Positions 17,031-25,364 of a DNA stretch of 64,000 bases are shown here, one piece after another. The position numbers and the translations under genes were made by a program. A model generated the notes under the pieces. The model had not been told where the DNA came from and ran no database searches. It was given only the letters and a program-made list of their open reading frames with translations. Source of the stretch: Pseudomonas sp. LFM046. Its GTDB lineage: Bacteria > Pseudomonadota > Gammaproteobacteria > Pseudomonadales > Pseudomonadaceae. The stretch spans positions 3,274,648 to 3,338,647 of the forward strand of contig NZ_JYKO02000001.1 of assembly GCF_000949385.2 (NCBI RefSeq). The letters are read 5' to 3'. Position 1 is the stretch's first letter. Every line of letters begins with the position of its first letter.

Positions 17031-17114
17031 ATGACCGAATTCCAATCTGACAAGGCGACTTCCCTGGACGCGAACATTGGCAATGACGCACTTTGCGGAG
17101 ACTTTGGAAAATGA
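17031..17114 (+). CDS. Putative 27-residue leader ORF overlapping the next start codon
   Basis: ATG 17031 has AAGGAG 9 bases upstream. The frame runs 27 codons (MTEFQSDKATSLDANIGNDA...) and stops at a TGA sharing bases with the ATG of the following gene (ATGA). The same frame also has ATGs at 17013 and 16950, but 16950 lies at or before the expected transcription start. It may couple translation of the next gene. No homologue known to me; it could be a chance frame. Confidence 0.4.
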   Translation: MTEFQSDKATSLDANIGNDALCGDFGK

Positions 17115-18118
17115 AAATCGGCAGTTTGGCGGTAATAGCGGGAGCACTCATGAATTCCGTTGCGGCGTTCGCATGGGCGGAAGACTCAGCCGAAGTCAAA
17201 GGACCTGGCAATACGATGATCGATATTGCCGGCCATGAAGTCCCGGTGGTCGCGGGTGGTCTGTATGACCGCTTCCGCTCCAACCCGCCTCTTTCCACCA
17301 TAGAATCCGAAGCCCCTGGCGTTGACCTGAGCTGGTTCAAGGGTCTCAAGAAGACCAAGGTCGACATCGGATTCGAATCCTACTCGCCCAACTTCTACTA
17401 CAAGAACAGTCGAATTACCGCGGTCTTCACGGCGGATTTGGACAAGCTGCGAGAACTGATGCCTGCTGAGGTCCTGGATAAAGTCCAACCCCTTCAGGTG
17501 TGGCCGGGCAGAGGCCTGGTCGCCTTGACCGCTTACTCGTATGAGTACTGCGACAACGACAGCTATAACGAAATCGCCCTGTCCATCGTCACGAACAAGC
17601 CTGGATCGTCAAACCTGGGCCCCCTCTCCCTGCTTGGTCAGTCGATGTCCAAGGATTTCTGGGGGTACGTACTGAAACTCCCGGTCAATACCGAGCTTGC
17701 GAGAGTAAGGGGCGTGGTCGGATACAACCTGCCGAAGTGGCTGACCGGTATCAATCGCCGGGACAATGACAAGTCCGTCATCTTCGAGATTATCGATCAC
17801 GAAACCGGCAAGGTTGACGTTGTCTTTGAAGGAGAAAAGCTGAGTGACCCTTCAAATGAAGTCGAACTGGTGACCAATAGCTTTACCAATGTCGGGCATA
17901 GCGGAGAGCTGACCTACGGCTATGCGGTATCGCGTCAACAGAGCCACGCCTCCAGCACGAGCGCAGAATCAGTCAACCTCACGCTGAATGAAGGGAGTCT
18001 TTCTACGTTCATGAAGTCCCTGAAGCTTGGGAAAATGATGAAGTATGAATACGTGCCGCAGTTCCAGAGCGCGCTCTATGCACCCGAATCACTGAAATCC
18101 CTCCTGGGCAACCAGTAA
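17111..18118 (+). CDS. Acetoacetate decarboxylase-fold protein with signal peptide
   Basis: 335 residues from ATG 17111; the frame also reaches a TTG at 17093. A signal peptide is evident (MKIGSLAVIAGALMNSVAAF, cleavage likely after AWA). The mature protein has the layout of the acetoacetate decarboxylase family (SRITAVFTADLDKLRELMPA, LQVWPGRGLVALTAYSYEYC, YNEIALSIVTNKP, then WGYVLKLPVNTELARVRGVV). Family enzymes use a Schiff-base lysine and are normally cytosolic, so export is unusual. Whether the catalytic lysine is kept was not established. Transcribed from a MerR-type promoter that is repeated before the nearby merR gene and before a distant Old Yellow Enzyme gene. Confidence 0.75.
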   Translation: MKIGSLAVIAGALMNSVAAFAWAEDSAEVKGPGNTMIDIAGHEVPVVAGGLYDRFRSNPPLSTIESEAPGVDLSWFKGLKKTKVDIGFESYSPNFYYKNSRITAVFTADLDKLRELMPAEVLDKVQPLQVWPGRGLVALTAYSYEYCDNDSYNEIALSIVTNKPGSSNLGPLSLLGQSMSKDFWGYVLKLPVNTELARVRGVVGYNLPKWLTGINRRDNDKSVIFEIIDHETGKVDVVFEGEKLSDPSNEVELVTNSFTNVGHSGELTYGYAVSRQQSHASSTSAESVNLTLNEGSLSTFMKSLKLGKMMKYEYVPQFQSALYAPESLKSLLGNQ

Positions 18119-18170
18119 TTTTTCGGGAGAGGCAAAAACCGGCAGCCATGTCGATGAGGCTGGTTCGTTC

Positions 18171-18195
18171 AAGTCAGGCTTTCATGGCCTGACTT
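18171..18195. terminator. Bidirectional hairpin terminator
   Basis: Perfect 9-bp arms AAGTCAGGC/GCCTGACTT around TTTCATG, between the convergent decarboxylase-fold and merR genes. The rightward side has a short GCTTT tail. Confidence 0.6.
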
Positions 18196-18218
18196 GCTTT
18201 GCGCGAATGAGCGTTGCC

Positions 18219-18671
18219 TCAACCTTCCCCAGCGGGGTTTAGCCAGCTCGCCCCATTCCCTCCATTGGCTTCCTCGCGGAGGCGGTTCAGCACCCGTTGC
18301 GTGTTTTCCACGCATTGCATGCCTTCCGGCTTGCTCTCGATGCTTTCGATGGCGACCAACAGCTGCACCTTGTTCTGCTCCAGGCGCTTCTGCAGAACCT
18401 CGATCTCGGCCACCTTGCGCTTGAGGCTGTCCAGGAGCTCCCCGTGCTGCCAATTGTTCTGGCCGACCGGCAGCAGGTGGCGGATCTCCTCCAGCGAGAA
18501 GCCCGCCGCCTGGGCCCCGGCAATGATCTCCAGAATCCAGACCGCCTCGGGGCCGTAGTCGCGATAGCCGTTTGCCTTGCGCTCCACCGAGCTGATCAAT
18601 CCACTGGCCTCGTAAAAGCGGATGCGGGAAGCCGCCAGGCCGCTGAGCTTCGCCAGCTCTCCAATTCTCAT
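18219..18671 (-). CDS. MerR-family transcriptional regulator
   Basis: 150 residues. N-terminal MerR helix-turn-helix and wing (MRIGELAKLSGLAASRIRFY, EASGLI, ANGYRDYG), then a helical dimerisation region (DSLKRKVAEIEVLQKRLEQN). There is no obvious metal-binding cysteine loop; the only late cysteine is in MQCVENTQRV. MerR proteins twist 19-bp-spacer promoters into an active form. Such a promoter starts 20 bp upstream of its own ATG, pointing the other way, and identical-type promoters precede the exported decarboxylase-fold gene and the Old Yellow Enzyme gene. These are its likely targets. Inducer unknown. Confidence 0.9.
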   Translation of the reverse strand: MRIGELAKLSGLAASRIRFYEASGLISSVERKANGYRDYGPEAVWILEIIAGAQAAGFSLEEIRHLLPVGQNNWQHGELLDSLKRKVAEIEVLQKRLEQNKVQLLVAIESIESKPEGMQCVENTQRVLNRLREEANGGNGASWLNPAGEG

Positions 18672-18691
18672 GTAGCACCTCGGAACAGGGA

Positions 18692-18722
18692 TTGACCTTA
18701 AAGCTTACTTGAATCCTAGAGT
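18692..18722 (+). promoter_or_regulatory. MerR-type promoter, site 2
   Basis: TTGACC (18692-18697), 19-bp spacer starting TTAAAGC, then TAGAGT (18717-18722). It points rightward, away from merR. No matching target gene follows directly; the next gene on this strand is arsR, which has its own promoter. It may serve autoregulation, or be a relic of a divergent target gene displaced by the ars operon. Confidence 0.7.
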
Positions 18723-18932
18723 ACATAAGCGGCCCAACAGTGCAACGCCCACGGCAGGTGTTCATGAGCACAGCAAGCGGTGCGCTTGCGGCCGCGTTTC
18801 CAATCAGTTGCCCATCGAGAACGGTGCGGGACGCTCGCCATGGGAAAACGCTAGAGCCTCTGTCCAGGACGAAAGCAGGCCGTCGAAGCAGTGCCCTCTC
18901 CCCCACTCCCACCGCGTTTCCGCCCAAGATGC

Positions 18933-18960
18933 TTGCGAAATATGCGAAACTCCATATATT
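18933..18960 (+). promoter_or_regulatory. Promoter/operator of the ars operon
   Basis: TTGCGA (18933-18938), 16-bp spacer, TATATT (18955-18960) form a reasonable sigma-70 promoter 113 bp before arsR. ATATGCG is repeated on each side (around 18940 and 18973), the AT-rich kind of element ArsR repressors bind. Confidence 0.5.
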
Positions 18961-19072
18961 CGCCTGTCCGTATATGCGCAGCAGACGCTCGCTCCGCGGC
19001 AACGTTCGAAGCGCCCGTCTCAGCTGCTGGTGGCGATACACGTCCCGGCAGCCCCCAAGCGAAGAGGCCGTC

Positions 19073-19429
19073 ATGGCTGATCAACTGACCCCCACCACCG
19101 TATTCAAATGCCTGGCCGACGAAACCCGCGTGCGGCTGATGTTGCTCATCACCCGAGAGGAAGAGCTGTGCGTGTGCGAGCTGACCTGTGCCCTGGACGA
19201 GAGTCAGCCGAAGATTTCCCGGCATCTTGCGCAGTTGCGCACCGGTGGGTTGCTGCAGGATCGACGCCGGGGCCAATGGGTGTACTACCGCCTTCACCCC
19301 GACCTACCAGGCTGGGTACACAGCGTGTTGAGCACCGCGCTGGACGGCAACCAACACTGGTTGAACGCTGACACCCGGCGCCTGGACGCCATGGGTGATC
19401 GCCCCGAGCGAGCGGCTGCCTGTTGCTGA
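19073..19429 (+). CDS. arsR: ArsR-family arsenic-responsive repressor
   Basis: 118 residues from ATG 19073; the longer open frame to 18740 has no coding character. Winged helix-turn-helix ([46 protein letters not shown]). The metal site is the CVCEL motif (Cys33, Cys35) in the third helix, as in As(III)-sensing ArsR, and the protein ends in a Cys-Cys pair. It represses its own operon until trivalent arsenic binds. First gene of arsR-GAPDH-arsJ. Confidence 0.92.
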   Translation: MADQLTPTTVFKCLADETRVRLMLLITREEELCVCELTCALDESQPKISRHLAQLRTGGLLQDRRRGQWVYYRLHPDLPGWVHSVLSTALDGNQHWLNADTRRLDAMGDRPERAAACC

Positions 19430-19500
19430 GTGCCTACGCCGATGGCGGCCCGATCAACCTGAGATTTCCCCTCCCCCAACACACACCTGAGAACACCCGC

Positions 19501-20505
19501 ATGAGCATCAAAGTCGGCATCAACGGTTTCGGTCGTATCGGTCGCCTGGCGCTGCGCGCCGCCTGGGACTGGGCGGAATTCGAGTTTGTCCGGATCAATG
19601 ACCCGGCAGGCGACGCGGCGACCCACGCCCACCTGCTGAACTTCGACTCGGTGCACGGTCGCTGGCACCACGAAGCCCGTGCCGATGGGGATTTCGTGGT
19701 GATCGGCGGCAAGCGCATCCAGGTCACCTCCAACAAGGCCATCGCCGACACCGACTGGTCGGAGTGCGATCTGGTGATCGAGGCCAGCGGAAAGATGAAG
19801 ACGGTTGCCGCGCTCCAGGCCTACCTGGACCAGCGTGTGAAGCGCGTGGTGGTGAGCGCGCCGGTCAAGGAGCCTGGTGCACTGAACGTGGTCATGGGCG
19901 TCAATGACCACCTGTTCAATGCAGCGGAGCACCGCATCGTCACGGCCGCATCCTGCACCACCAACTGCCTGGCGCCGGTGGTCAAGGTGATCCACGAGAA
20001 TCTCGGCATCCGCCACGGCTCGATCACCACCATCCACGATCTGACCAACACCCAGAGCATCCTCGACCAGCCGCACACGGACCTGCGTCGCGCCCGCGCC
20101 TCGGGCATGAGCCTGATCCCCACCACGACGGGCTCGGCCACGGCCATCGCGGAAATCTTCCCGGAGCTGCGCGGACGGCTGAATGGCCACGCCGTGCGCG
20201 TGCCGCTGGCCAACGCCTCGCTGACCGACTGCGTGTTTGAGGTGGAGCGCGCGACCACGGCGCAGGAAGTCAATCAACTGCTGAAGGCTGCTGCCGAGAA
20301 CGAGCTGAAAGGCATCCTTGGCTATGAGGAGCGCCCCTTGGTATCCATCGACTACCGCACCGATCCACGCTCGTCGATCATCGATGCGCTGTCGACCCTG
20401 GTGGTCAATGGCACCCAGGTGAAGCTGTACGCCTGGTATGACAACGAGTGGGGCTACGCCAACCGCACGGTCGAGCTGGCCCGCCTGGTCGGTCTGGCCG
20501 GCTGA
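19501..20505 (+). CDS. gap: ArsJ-associated glyceraldehyde-3-phosphate dehydrogenase
   Basis: 334 residues with the NAD-binding N-terminus [20 protein letters not shown] and the catalytic [10 protein letters not shown] with its cysteine. ATG 19501 begins the conserved [14 protein letters not shown]. In arsR-gap-arsJ operons this enzyme makes 1-arseno-3-phosphoglycerate from glyceraldehyde-3-phosphate and arsenate, and ArsJ then exports it, giving arsenate resistance. The position, directly after arsR and 19 bp before arsJ, supports that role over central glycolysis. Confidence 0.93.
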   Translation: MSIKVGINGFGRIGRLALRAAWDWAEFEFVRINDPAGDAATHAHLLNFDSVHGRWHHEARADGDFVVIGGKRIQVTSNKAIADTDWSECDLVIEASGKMKTVAALQAYLDQRVKRVVVSAPVKEPGALNVVMGVNDHLFNAAEHRIVTAASCTTNCLAPVVKVIHENLGIRHGSITTIHDLTNTQSILDQPHTDLRRARASGMSLIPTTTGSATAIAEIFPELRGRLNGHAVRVPLANASLTDCVFEVERATTAQEVNQLLKAAAENELKGILGYEERPLVSIDYRTDPRSSIIDALSTLVVNGTQVKLYAWYDNEWGYANRTVELARLVGLAG

Positions 20506-20524
20506 GCAGGAGCGAACGGCGATC

Positions 20525-21757
20525 ATGAATGCGTTGTCAGCCCTCTCCACGGAAGTCCGCCAGTACCTGCTGGTCACCGGCAACTACTGGGCCTTCACCC
20601 TCACCGATGGCGCCCTGCGCATGCTGGTGGTGCTGCACTTCCACACGCTGGGCTACACGCCTCTTCAGATCGCCGCCCTGTTCCTGTTCTACGAAATCTT
20701 CGGCGTCATCACCAACCTGGTGGGCGGCTACCTGGGCGCGCGCCTGGGGCTGAACCGCACCATGAACATCGGCCTCGGCCTGCAGGTCATCGCGTTGCTG
20801 ATGTTGGCCGTGCCGGCGGCCTGGCTCACGCTCCCCTGGGTAATGGGCGCGCAGGCGTTGTCGGGCATCGCCAAGGATCTCAACAAGATGAGCGCCAAGA
20901 GCTCGATCAAACTCCTCGTGCCGGGCAGCCAGCAGGGCACGCTGTACCGGTGGGTGGCGATCCTTACCGGATCGAAGAATGCGCTGAAGGGGGTGGGTTT
21001 CTTCCTCGGGGGCGCCCTGCTCGCCCTGTTGGGGTTCAAGGGTGCGGTCGTCGCCATGGCGGCGGTGCTCGCACTGATCTGGCTCGGCAGTCTCGTGATG
21101 CTGAAAAAGGATCTGGGCAAGGCCAAGGCCAAGCCGAAGTTCCGCGACATCCTGTCGAAAAGCCGGGCGATCAATATCCTCTCGGCAGCGCGCCTGTTTC
21201 TGTTCGGGGCCAGGGATGTCTGGTTCGTCGTGGCACTGCCGGTCTACCTGAGCACGGTGTTCGGCTGGGACTTCTGGCTGGTGGGGGGATTCCTTGCCAC
21301 CTGGATCATTGGCTACGGCATTGTCCAGTCACTTGCGCCGGCCATCACCGGCAAGCAACGCGGCCACGTCCCCGATGGGCGCGCGGCCTTCGTATGGGCC
21401 GGTCTGTTGGCGATGCTGCCCGCCGCCATTGCGGTTGGCCTTGCGGGGGGCTGGTCAGCCAAGGTCGTTCTGCTGGGCGGGTTGATCCTGTTCGGCGTGC
21501 TGTTCGCGGTGAACTCCTCGCTGCACAGTTACCTGATCGTCAGCTATGCCAAGGAAGACGGTGTCTCGCTGGATGTGGGCTTCTACTACATGTCCAATGC
21601 CCTGGGCAGGCTGTTGGGTACGCTGCTGTCCGGCTGGCTCTACCAGGCGTATGGAATCGGCACCTGCTTGTGGGTCTCCATGCTGTTCTTGCTGCTGGCC
21701 GCCGTGATCGCCTGCGCCTTGCCTCGGCACTCCGCAAGCCACGTGAATTGCACATGA
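20525..21757 (+). CDS. arsJ: Organoarsenical (1-arseno-3-phosphoglycerate) exporter ArsJ
   Basis: 410 residues, an MFS-type protein with about 12 helices and the ArsJ opening (LSTEVRQYLLVTGNYWAFTL, TDGALRMLVVLHFH) plus GIAKDLNKMSAKSSIKLLVP in the central loop. It exports the arsenate-phosphoglycerate ester made by the preceding GAPDH. ATG 20525 is chosen because AGGAG overlaps the GAPDH stop just upstream; the frame is open further up inside the gap gene. It ends 48 bp before a convergent MATE gene. Confidence 0.92.
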   Translation: MNALSALSTEVRQYLLVTGNYWAFTLTDGALRMLVVLHFHTLGYTPLQIAALFLFYEIFGVITNLVGGYLGARLGLNRTMNIGLGLQVIALLMLAVPAAWLTLPWVMGAQALSGIAKDLNKMSAKSSIKLLVPGSQQGTLYRWVAILTGSKNALKGVGFFLGGALLALLGFKGAVVAMAAVLALIWLGSLVMLKKDLGKAKAKPKFRDILSKSRAINILSAARLFLFGARDVWFVVALPVYLSTVFGWDFWLVGGFLATWIIGYGIVQSLAPAITGKQRGHVPDGRAAFVWAGLLAMLPAAIAVGLAGGWSAKVVLLGGLILFGVLFAVNSSLHSYLIVSYAKEDGVSLDVGFYYMSNALGRLLGTLLSGWLYQAYGIGTCLWVSMLFLLLAAVIACALPRHSASHVNCT

Positions 21758-21805
21758 GTCGTAGGCGACAGCCCTGAATGACCGCTGCGCGCTGTCGCCC
21801 CCGAA

Positions 21806-23134
21806 TCACGCTTCAATGCGTTTCCAGATGCCGGACTTCATCCAGCCATAGGAAAAGACCAGGTTGACCAGGCATGCCAGTGGCAGTGCAAGCCAGACCG
21901 TTGCCACCGGCCAGGCCAGGTAGACGGCGGCGATGTAGGCAAAGCCCAGCATGGCGAATGAAATGAACACTTCGATGACAAATGCCGCCGCAGTGTCACC
22001 CGTGCCAATCACCGCGGTGAACCAGATCTCCGCCGGGATGGCTATCAGCATGGCGAGCGCGACGACCTGCAGGCTGATGCTGCTCTGCTCCAGCCCACCT
22101 GCCTCGGGAAAGAAGACCGATACCAGCCACTGCGGCGCCAGCAGCGCAACCGCCACAAACGGCCCGGTGACCAGCAACGCCCCGCTGATGGCATGGCGCA
22201 GGATGCCGTCGATCTTCTGCGACCAATCACGTCCGATGTAGCGGCTGACCAGCGAACAGGTCGCCTCGCAGAGGCCCTCGGTCGGAATCAGGAAGACGAT
22301 GTAGCAGGTGAACACGACATTGCCGATCGCCAGCGCCTCGGTACTCATTGATTCGAGAATCAGGAAGAACAGAAACCAGCGCAGCGTCTCCACCCCGCCT
22401 TGTAGCGCGATCGGCGAAGCCAGGAGGCTCAGCCGCTGCACGGTTCGGCGCTCGAATTTCGGCCAGCGGAAGAACCGGTACCGGCCCGTATCGAGGCGCC
22501 ACAGGTAGGCGGTGAGGAAGAGGAAGGTAACGATCTCCGCGCCCACCGAGCCCACCGCGGCGCCTCGCATGCCAAGGGCGGGCAAGCCGAAGTTGCCAAA
22601 GATGAACAGGTAATTCAGCAGCACATCGGTCCCCACCAGCAACAGCGTGGCGGGCACCAGGGCTCGCGAGCGGCCGATGCTGACCAGCAGAGCGCTGTAG
22701 GCGAACGTCGCGCCGATGAACACCAGGCCATAGGCTTCGATCTGGAGGTAGTCATCCAGCAGAACCCCCACCTCGTCGGACGTGACAAACCAGTAGGTCA
22801 TCACCGGCGAGAGCAGCTTGAGCAGCACCGTCAGCGCGAGGCAGATCAGCAGTACCAGTATCAGCCCTTGGCTGAAGATGGCGCCGACCGCCTCGGGGCG
22901 GCGCTGGCCCGCACGTCGCGCAGTGAGGATCTGAATGCCGTCCACCAGCCCGAGCGGCAGGACCAGGAAAAACAGCAAGACCGAATCGGTTACGGCGATC
23001 GCCCCCAGCTCGGTCACACCGACCCTTGCCAGAAACACGGTATCGATCAGGTGGTCGAACGTTTCGGAGGCCTCGACGAAGATGATCGGCAGCGAGAGCC
23101 TCCACAGCACTTTCGACAGATTGCCGTTCGCCAC
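21806..23134 (-). CDS. MATE-family efflux transporter
   Basis: 442 residues with about 12 helices and the MATE two-fold arrangement (LSLPIIFVEASETFDHLIDT, LGAIAVTDSVLLFFLVLPLG, and a second half containing IALQGGVETLRWFLFFLILE). Start is GTG 23134 (GGTGAG upstream); an ATG just before it is out of frame. It starts 22 bp after the stop of the amidino-enzyme gene, so it is the last gene of that operon and the probable exporter of the pathway product. MATE proteins are Na+ or H+ antiporters of cationic or amphipathic small molecules, which suits a guanidino compound. Confidence 0.9.
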   Translation of the reverse strand: MANGNLSKVLWRLSLPIIFVEASETFDHLIDTVFLARVGVTELGAIAVTDSVLLFFLVLPLGLVDGIQILTARRAGQRRPEAVGAIFSQGLILVLLICLALTVLLKLLSPVMTYWFVTSDEVGVLLDDYLQIEAYGLVFIGATFAYSALLVSIGRSRALVPATLLLVGTDVLLNYLFIFGNFGLPALGMRGAAVGSVGAEIVTFLFLTAYLWRLDTGRYRFFRWPKFERRTVQRLSLLASPIALQGGVETLRWFLFFLILESMSTEALAIGNVVFTCYIVFLIPTEGLCEATCSLVSRYIGRDWSQKIDGILRHAISGALLVTGPFVAVALLAPQWLVSVFFPEAGGLEQSSISLQVVALAMLIAIPAEIWFTAVIGTGDTAAAFVIEVFISFAMLGFAYIAAVYLAWPVATVWLALPLACLVNLVFSYGWMKSGIWKRIEA

Positions 23135-23156
23135 GATCGCATGCTCACCGGTTACA

Positions 23157-24233
23157 TCAGGCGGTCAGCGCGATCTTGTAGCAATGACGATTCAAGTGCA
23201 TGACCATGCAGGACAGCAGCGCACCGCTCTTGTGGAATTCGCTCAGATTGAAATAACTGACCTCCAGTGCCAGGTCGGCAGCGATATCTTCCAACCTGCG
23301 ATTCTTGCGGACTTCTTCGGCGTATTCCTCCGTGCCTGCCTTCAGCGAATGAATGTGCGATGAGTTCAGCACCAGGCTTGGCAAACGTACGGAGTTGCAG
23401 ATACCGGAGTAACAGTCATCGAGGCTGACATCAATGATATTGGTCAGGCGTTCGAGCTCGGCAATCTTCTGCTTTTCAAGCAGTTCGGTGCAGACCAGCG
23501 TGTTCTCGCGGGTAATCGGAAATACCACGCAATCGAGATGGTAGAGATAGGGATCGGTCATGGGCAGCTTGACGATCTTCATATCGAACTTTTCTTCCAT
23601 CCAGTCATAGGTTTCCTTTTCAGACCGGAGTCCATAGCCACCAATGTAATGATTGCCGTACAGGTGTTTCAGCTCCGCCTCCCCTTCGAACTTGGTCGCC
23701 GGCACATAGACGTCATATCCCATGCTCTGGAAAAAACTGACGCCAACCGCCGTTTCGCCACGGCGCGGCTTGGACGTGAAGTTCGAGATCACGACCGTAT
23801 TCCTGTCCGATAGATGCTCGAGAACGATGCCAAGATTCGCCGTGTACAACAGGTCCTGCAGCCCGGAAACATGCGGCGTCGGCAGGATATAAACCAGCGC
23901 CTCCGCACTGATATAGCGGTACAACTCATAGAACTGGATGCAGGCCCTGACAAAATCCGGTTGGCGATCCTGTTCCGACATTTCCGTCATCCAGGAGTTG
24001 TTGGGTTCCTCAGTCGAATAGGAAAACGGGAAGTTCAGCAGGAAGCTGGGCCGCTCCAGCTGGGTGGGATTAAGCCAGGGCGATACCGACTTGAGCACTG
24101 GTTGTCTGGCCTCCTTGCCAAAGCTGATTTCCACTTCCTCCAGTTCAGGTTCCAGCGCTCCCGGCTCCAGGCCAATCGCTGGGTTCAGAGTATTCCGCGC
24201 TTCGTCTGCAGTAAGGGTCGCCAGAGGTTTCAT
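23157..24233 (-). CDS. Guanidino-group modifying enzyme (amidinotransferase/DDAH superfamily)
   Basis: 358 residues. It has superfamily motifs: LQDLLYTANLGIVL (128-138 region, like D-x-VFTAN), FEGEAEL (182-188, acidic residue), YHLDCVVFPI (His232) and SGALLSCMVMHL (Cys342, the C-terminal nucleophile). Superfamily enzymes attack amidino carbons through that cysteine, as amidinotransferases, arginine or agmatine deiminases, or dimethylarginine hydrolases. The usual GG before the cysteine is replaced by GALLS, so the substrate may be unusual. ATG 24233 has ACAGGAGAG upstream. It lies between a PSD-like decarboxylase and a MATE exporter in one operon. Confidence 0.75.
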   Translation of the reverse strand: MKPLATLTADEARNTLNPAIGLEPGALEPELEEVEISFGKEARQPVLKSVSPWLNPTQLERPSFLLNFPFSYSTEEPNNSWMTEMSEQDRQPDFVRACIQFYELYRYISAEALVYILPTPHVSGLQDLLYTANLGIVLEHLSDRNTVVISNFTSKPRRGETAVGVSFFQSMGYDVYVPATKFEGEAELKHLYGNHYIGGYGLRSEKETYDWMEEKFDMKIVKLPMTDPYLYHLDCVVFPITRENTLVCTELLEKQKIAELERLTNIIDVSLDDCYSGICNSVRLPSLVLNSSHIHSLKAGTEEYAEEVRKNRRLEDIAADLALEVSYFNLSEFHKSGALLSCMVMHLNRHCYKIALTA

Positions 24234-24376
24234 GGCAGAGCTCTCCTGTCAAGTTAAGGATGGAATGTGGCTCGATCAGGGCGATCGATCCCTGCCACGG
24301 TACCAACTGATCCATCTCCATCAGGAACAACTCCTTGCGTTTCCGGCGTACCCCGCACCGGCGAGGTTGATCCGTT

Positions 24377-25174
24377 TCATTGCGAAACGTGTGGAACGGA
24401 AGCACCGTATTTCACGGCATACGGAAAGTCTTCTTCAGCGCTTGAAGAGGTGTGCTTGCTTTCTGAAATACGTATCAGCGCATCGACGCCCGCCTCAACA
24501 TGGTCGCCGGTACTCTGCAGCGTCTCGAACACGAAGCGGGACGAAAGCGGCACGATCAGGTCCACTTGCGAGCCATAGCGAATCTGGGAGAAGCGCTCTC
24601 CCTGGTAGACAGCATGATGCTGTTTCAGGGTGAAAGGCGTTATGCAATCGACATCGTAGTCGGCGATTTGAAGCACAAAGTAGCTAAGGCCAAGTTCAGG
24701 CGAGTCGATCCGATTGACCATACGCTGGTTGTGATGAAGGTAATCCAGCATGTCCGGCGCAATGCCAAGATCTTCCAGAAGGCTTGTCTCTACATCGAGC
24801 ATCGGATGGTTGATCGTATCGATGGGGTCCAGTTCCCGATACGACAGCCGCCCGGGATAGGGAACACGATTGACGTGGACGTCGTACATGGTCATGAAGA
24901 TGCCGATGACCAGACTTTCCGCCTCGTATCCCGGGTCCCGCAGGGCATCCTGCAACGAATAGGGGCGCCCTTTTATATCGATGATGCTTTCATCGCCCCG
25001 TACCGTTTTCTGGTAGAGGATGATGCCGTCGGCCGGCGAAAAGAAATAACTCATGTCCGAATAGGCGGGACGGACGGGGTCTCGAAAAAAGTGATGCTGT
25101 GAGATCCAGCTGATCGGCTGGTCCTTGATTGGGGATATGTCGGTCGCCAGCCAGTCCCTGAGACTCTTTGACAT
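24377..25174 (-). CDS. Phosphatidylserine decarboxylase-family protein
   Basis: 265 residues from ATG 25174, which has GAGGTGG upstream; a GTG extension to 25264 lacks one. It keeps the hallmarks of pyruvoyl-dependent PSD: SPADG (Asp49), TMYDVHVNRVPYPG (His100) and the self-cleavage region RYGSQVDLIVP (Gly201-Ser202) in place of the LGST motif. There is no membrane anchor. It is not next to lipid genes. Some soluble PSD-family enzymes decarboxylate free amino acids (for example PsiD on tryptophan). With the amidino enzyme and MATE exporter downstream, a small-molecule role is more likely than phosphatidylethanolamine synthesis. Confidence 0.8.
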   Translation of the reverse strand: MSKSLRDWLATDISPIKDQPISWISQHHFFRDPVRPAYSDMSYFFSPADGIILYQKTVRGDESIIDIKGRPYSLQDALRDPGYEAESLVIGIFMTMYDVHVNRVPYPGRLSYRELDPIDTINHPMLDVETSLLEDLGIAPDMLDYLHHNQRMVNRIDSPELGLSYFVLQIADYDVDCITPFTLKQHHAVYQGERFSQIRYGSQVDLIVPLSSRFVFETLQSTGDHVEAGVDALIRISESKHTSSSAEEDFPYAVKYGASVPHVSQ

Positions 25175-25184
25175 GGGGTCCACC

Positions 25185-25364
25185 TCACTGGGTTGCGGTA
25201 CAGGTGGTCGAGGAATTCGCCAGAAGCGGACAGACACGATGTCGGGAAGGACGATCTGCCACACTGGCGGCCGCTGTGAGCATGAAGAAGGTCCGTCTCG
25301 CGCCTGCCGAGCGTTGTTGTTCTTTCCCTGTTCTTCGTGTTTGTCCCGTGGCTGCAGTTTTCAT
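25185..25364 (-). CDS. 59-residue ORF at the head of the decarboxylase/amidino-enzyme operon
   Basis: ATG 25364 is preceded by a very strong ribosome binding site (GGAAGGAGG, 5 bases away). The ORF encodes a basic N-terminus (MKTAATGQTRRTGKEQQRSA), a Tat-like ARRTFFML with a short hydrophobic run, and ends CPLLANSSTTCTATQ. Its TGA lies within the ribosome binding site of the decarboxylase gene, so translation is probably coupled. I do not recognise it. It could be a leader peptide, a small exported protein, a remnant of a Tat-signal protein or, speculatively, a precursor peptide. Confidence 0.45.
   Translation of the reverse strand: MKTAATGQTRRTGKEQQRSAGARRTFFMLTAAASVADRPSRHRVCPLLANSSTTCTATQ

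Noticed and set aside
18740-19072. Long N-terminal extension of ArsR
   Set aside because: The extension crosses the probable ars promoter and is not protein-like; ATG 19073 begins the conserved ArsR sequence.
25175-25264. GTG-initiated N-terminal extension of the PSD-like protein
   Set aside because: No ribosome binding site, whereas ATG 25174 has GAGGTGG; the extension also overlaps the 59-codon ORF in another frame.
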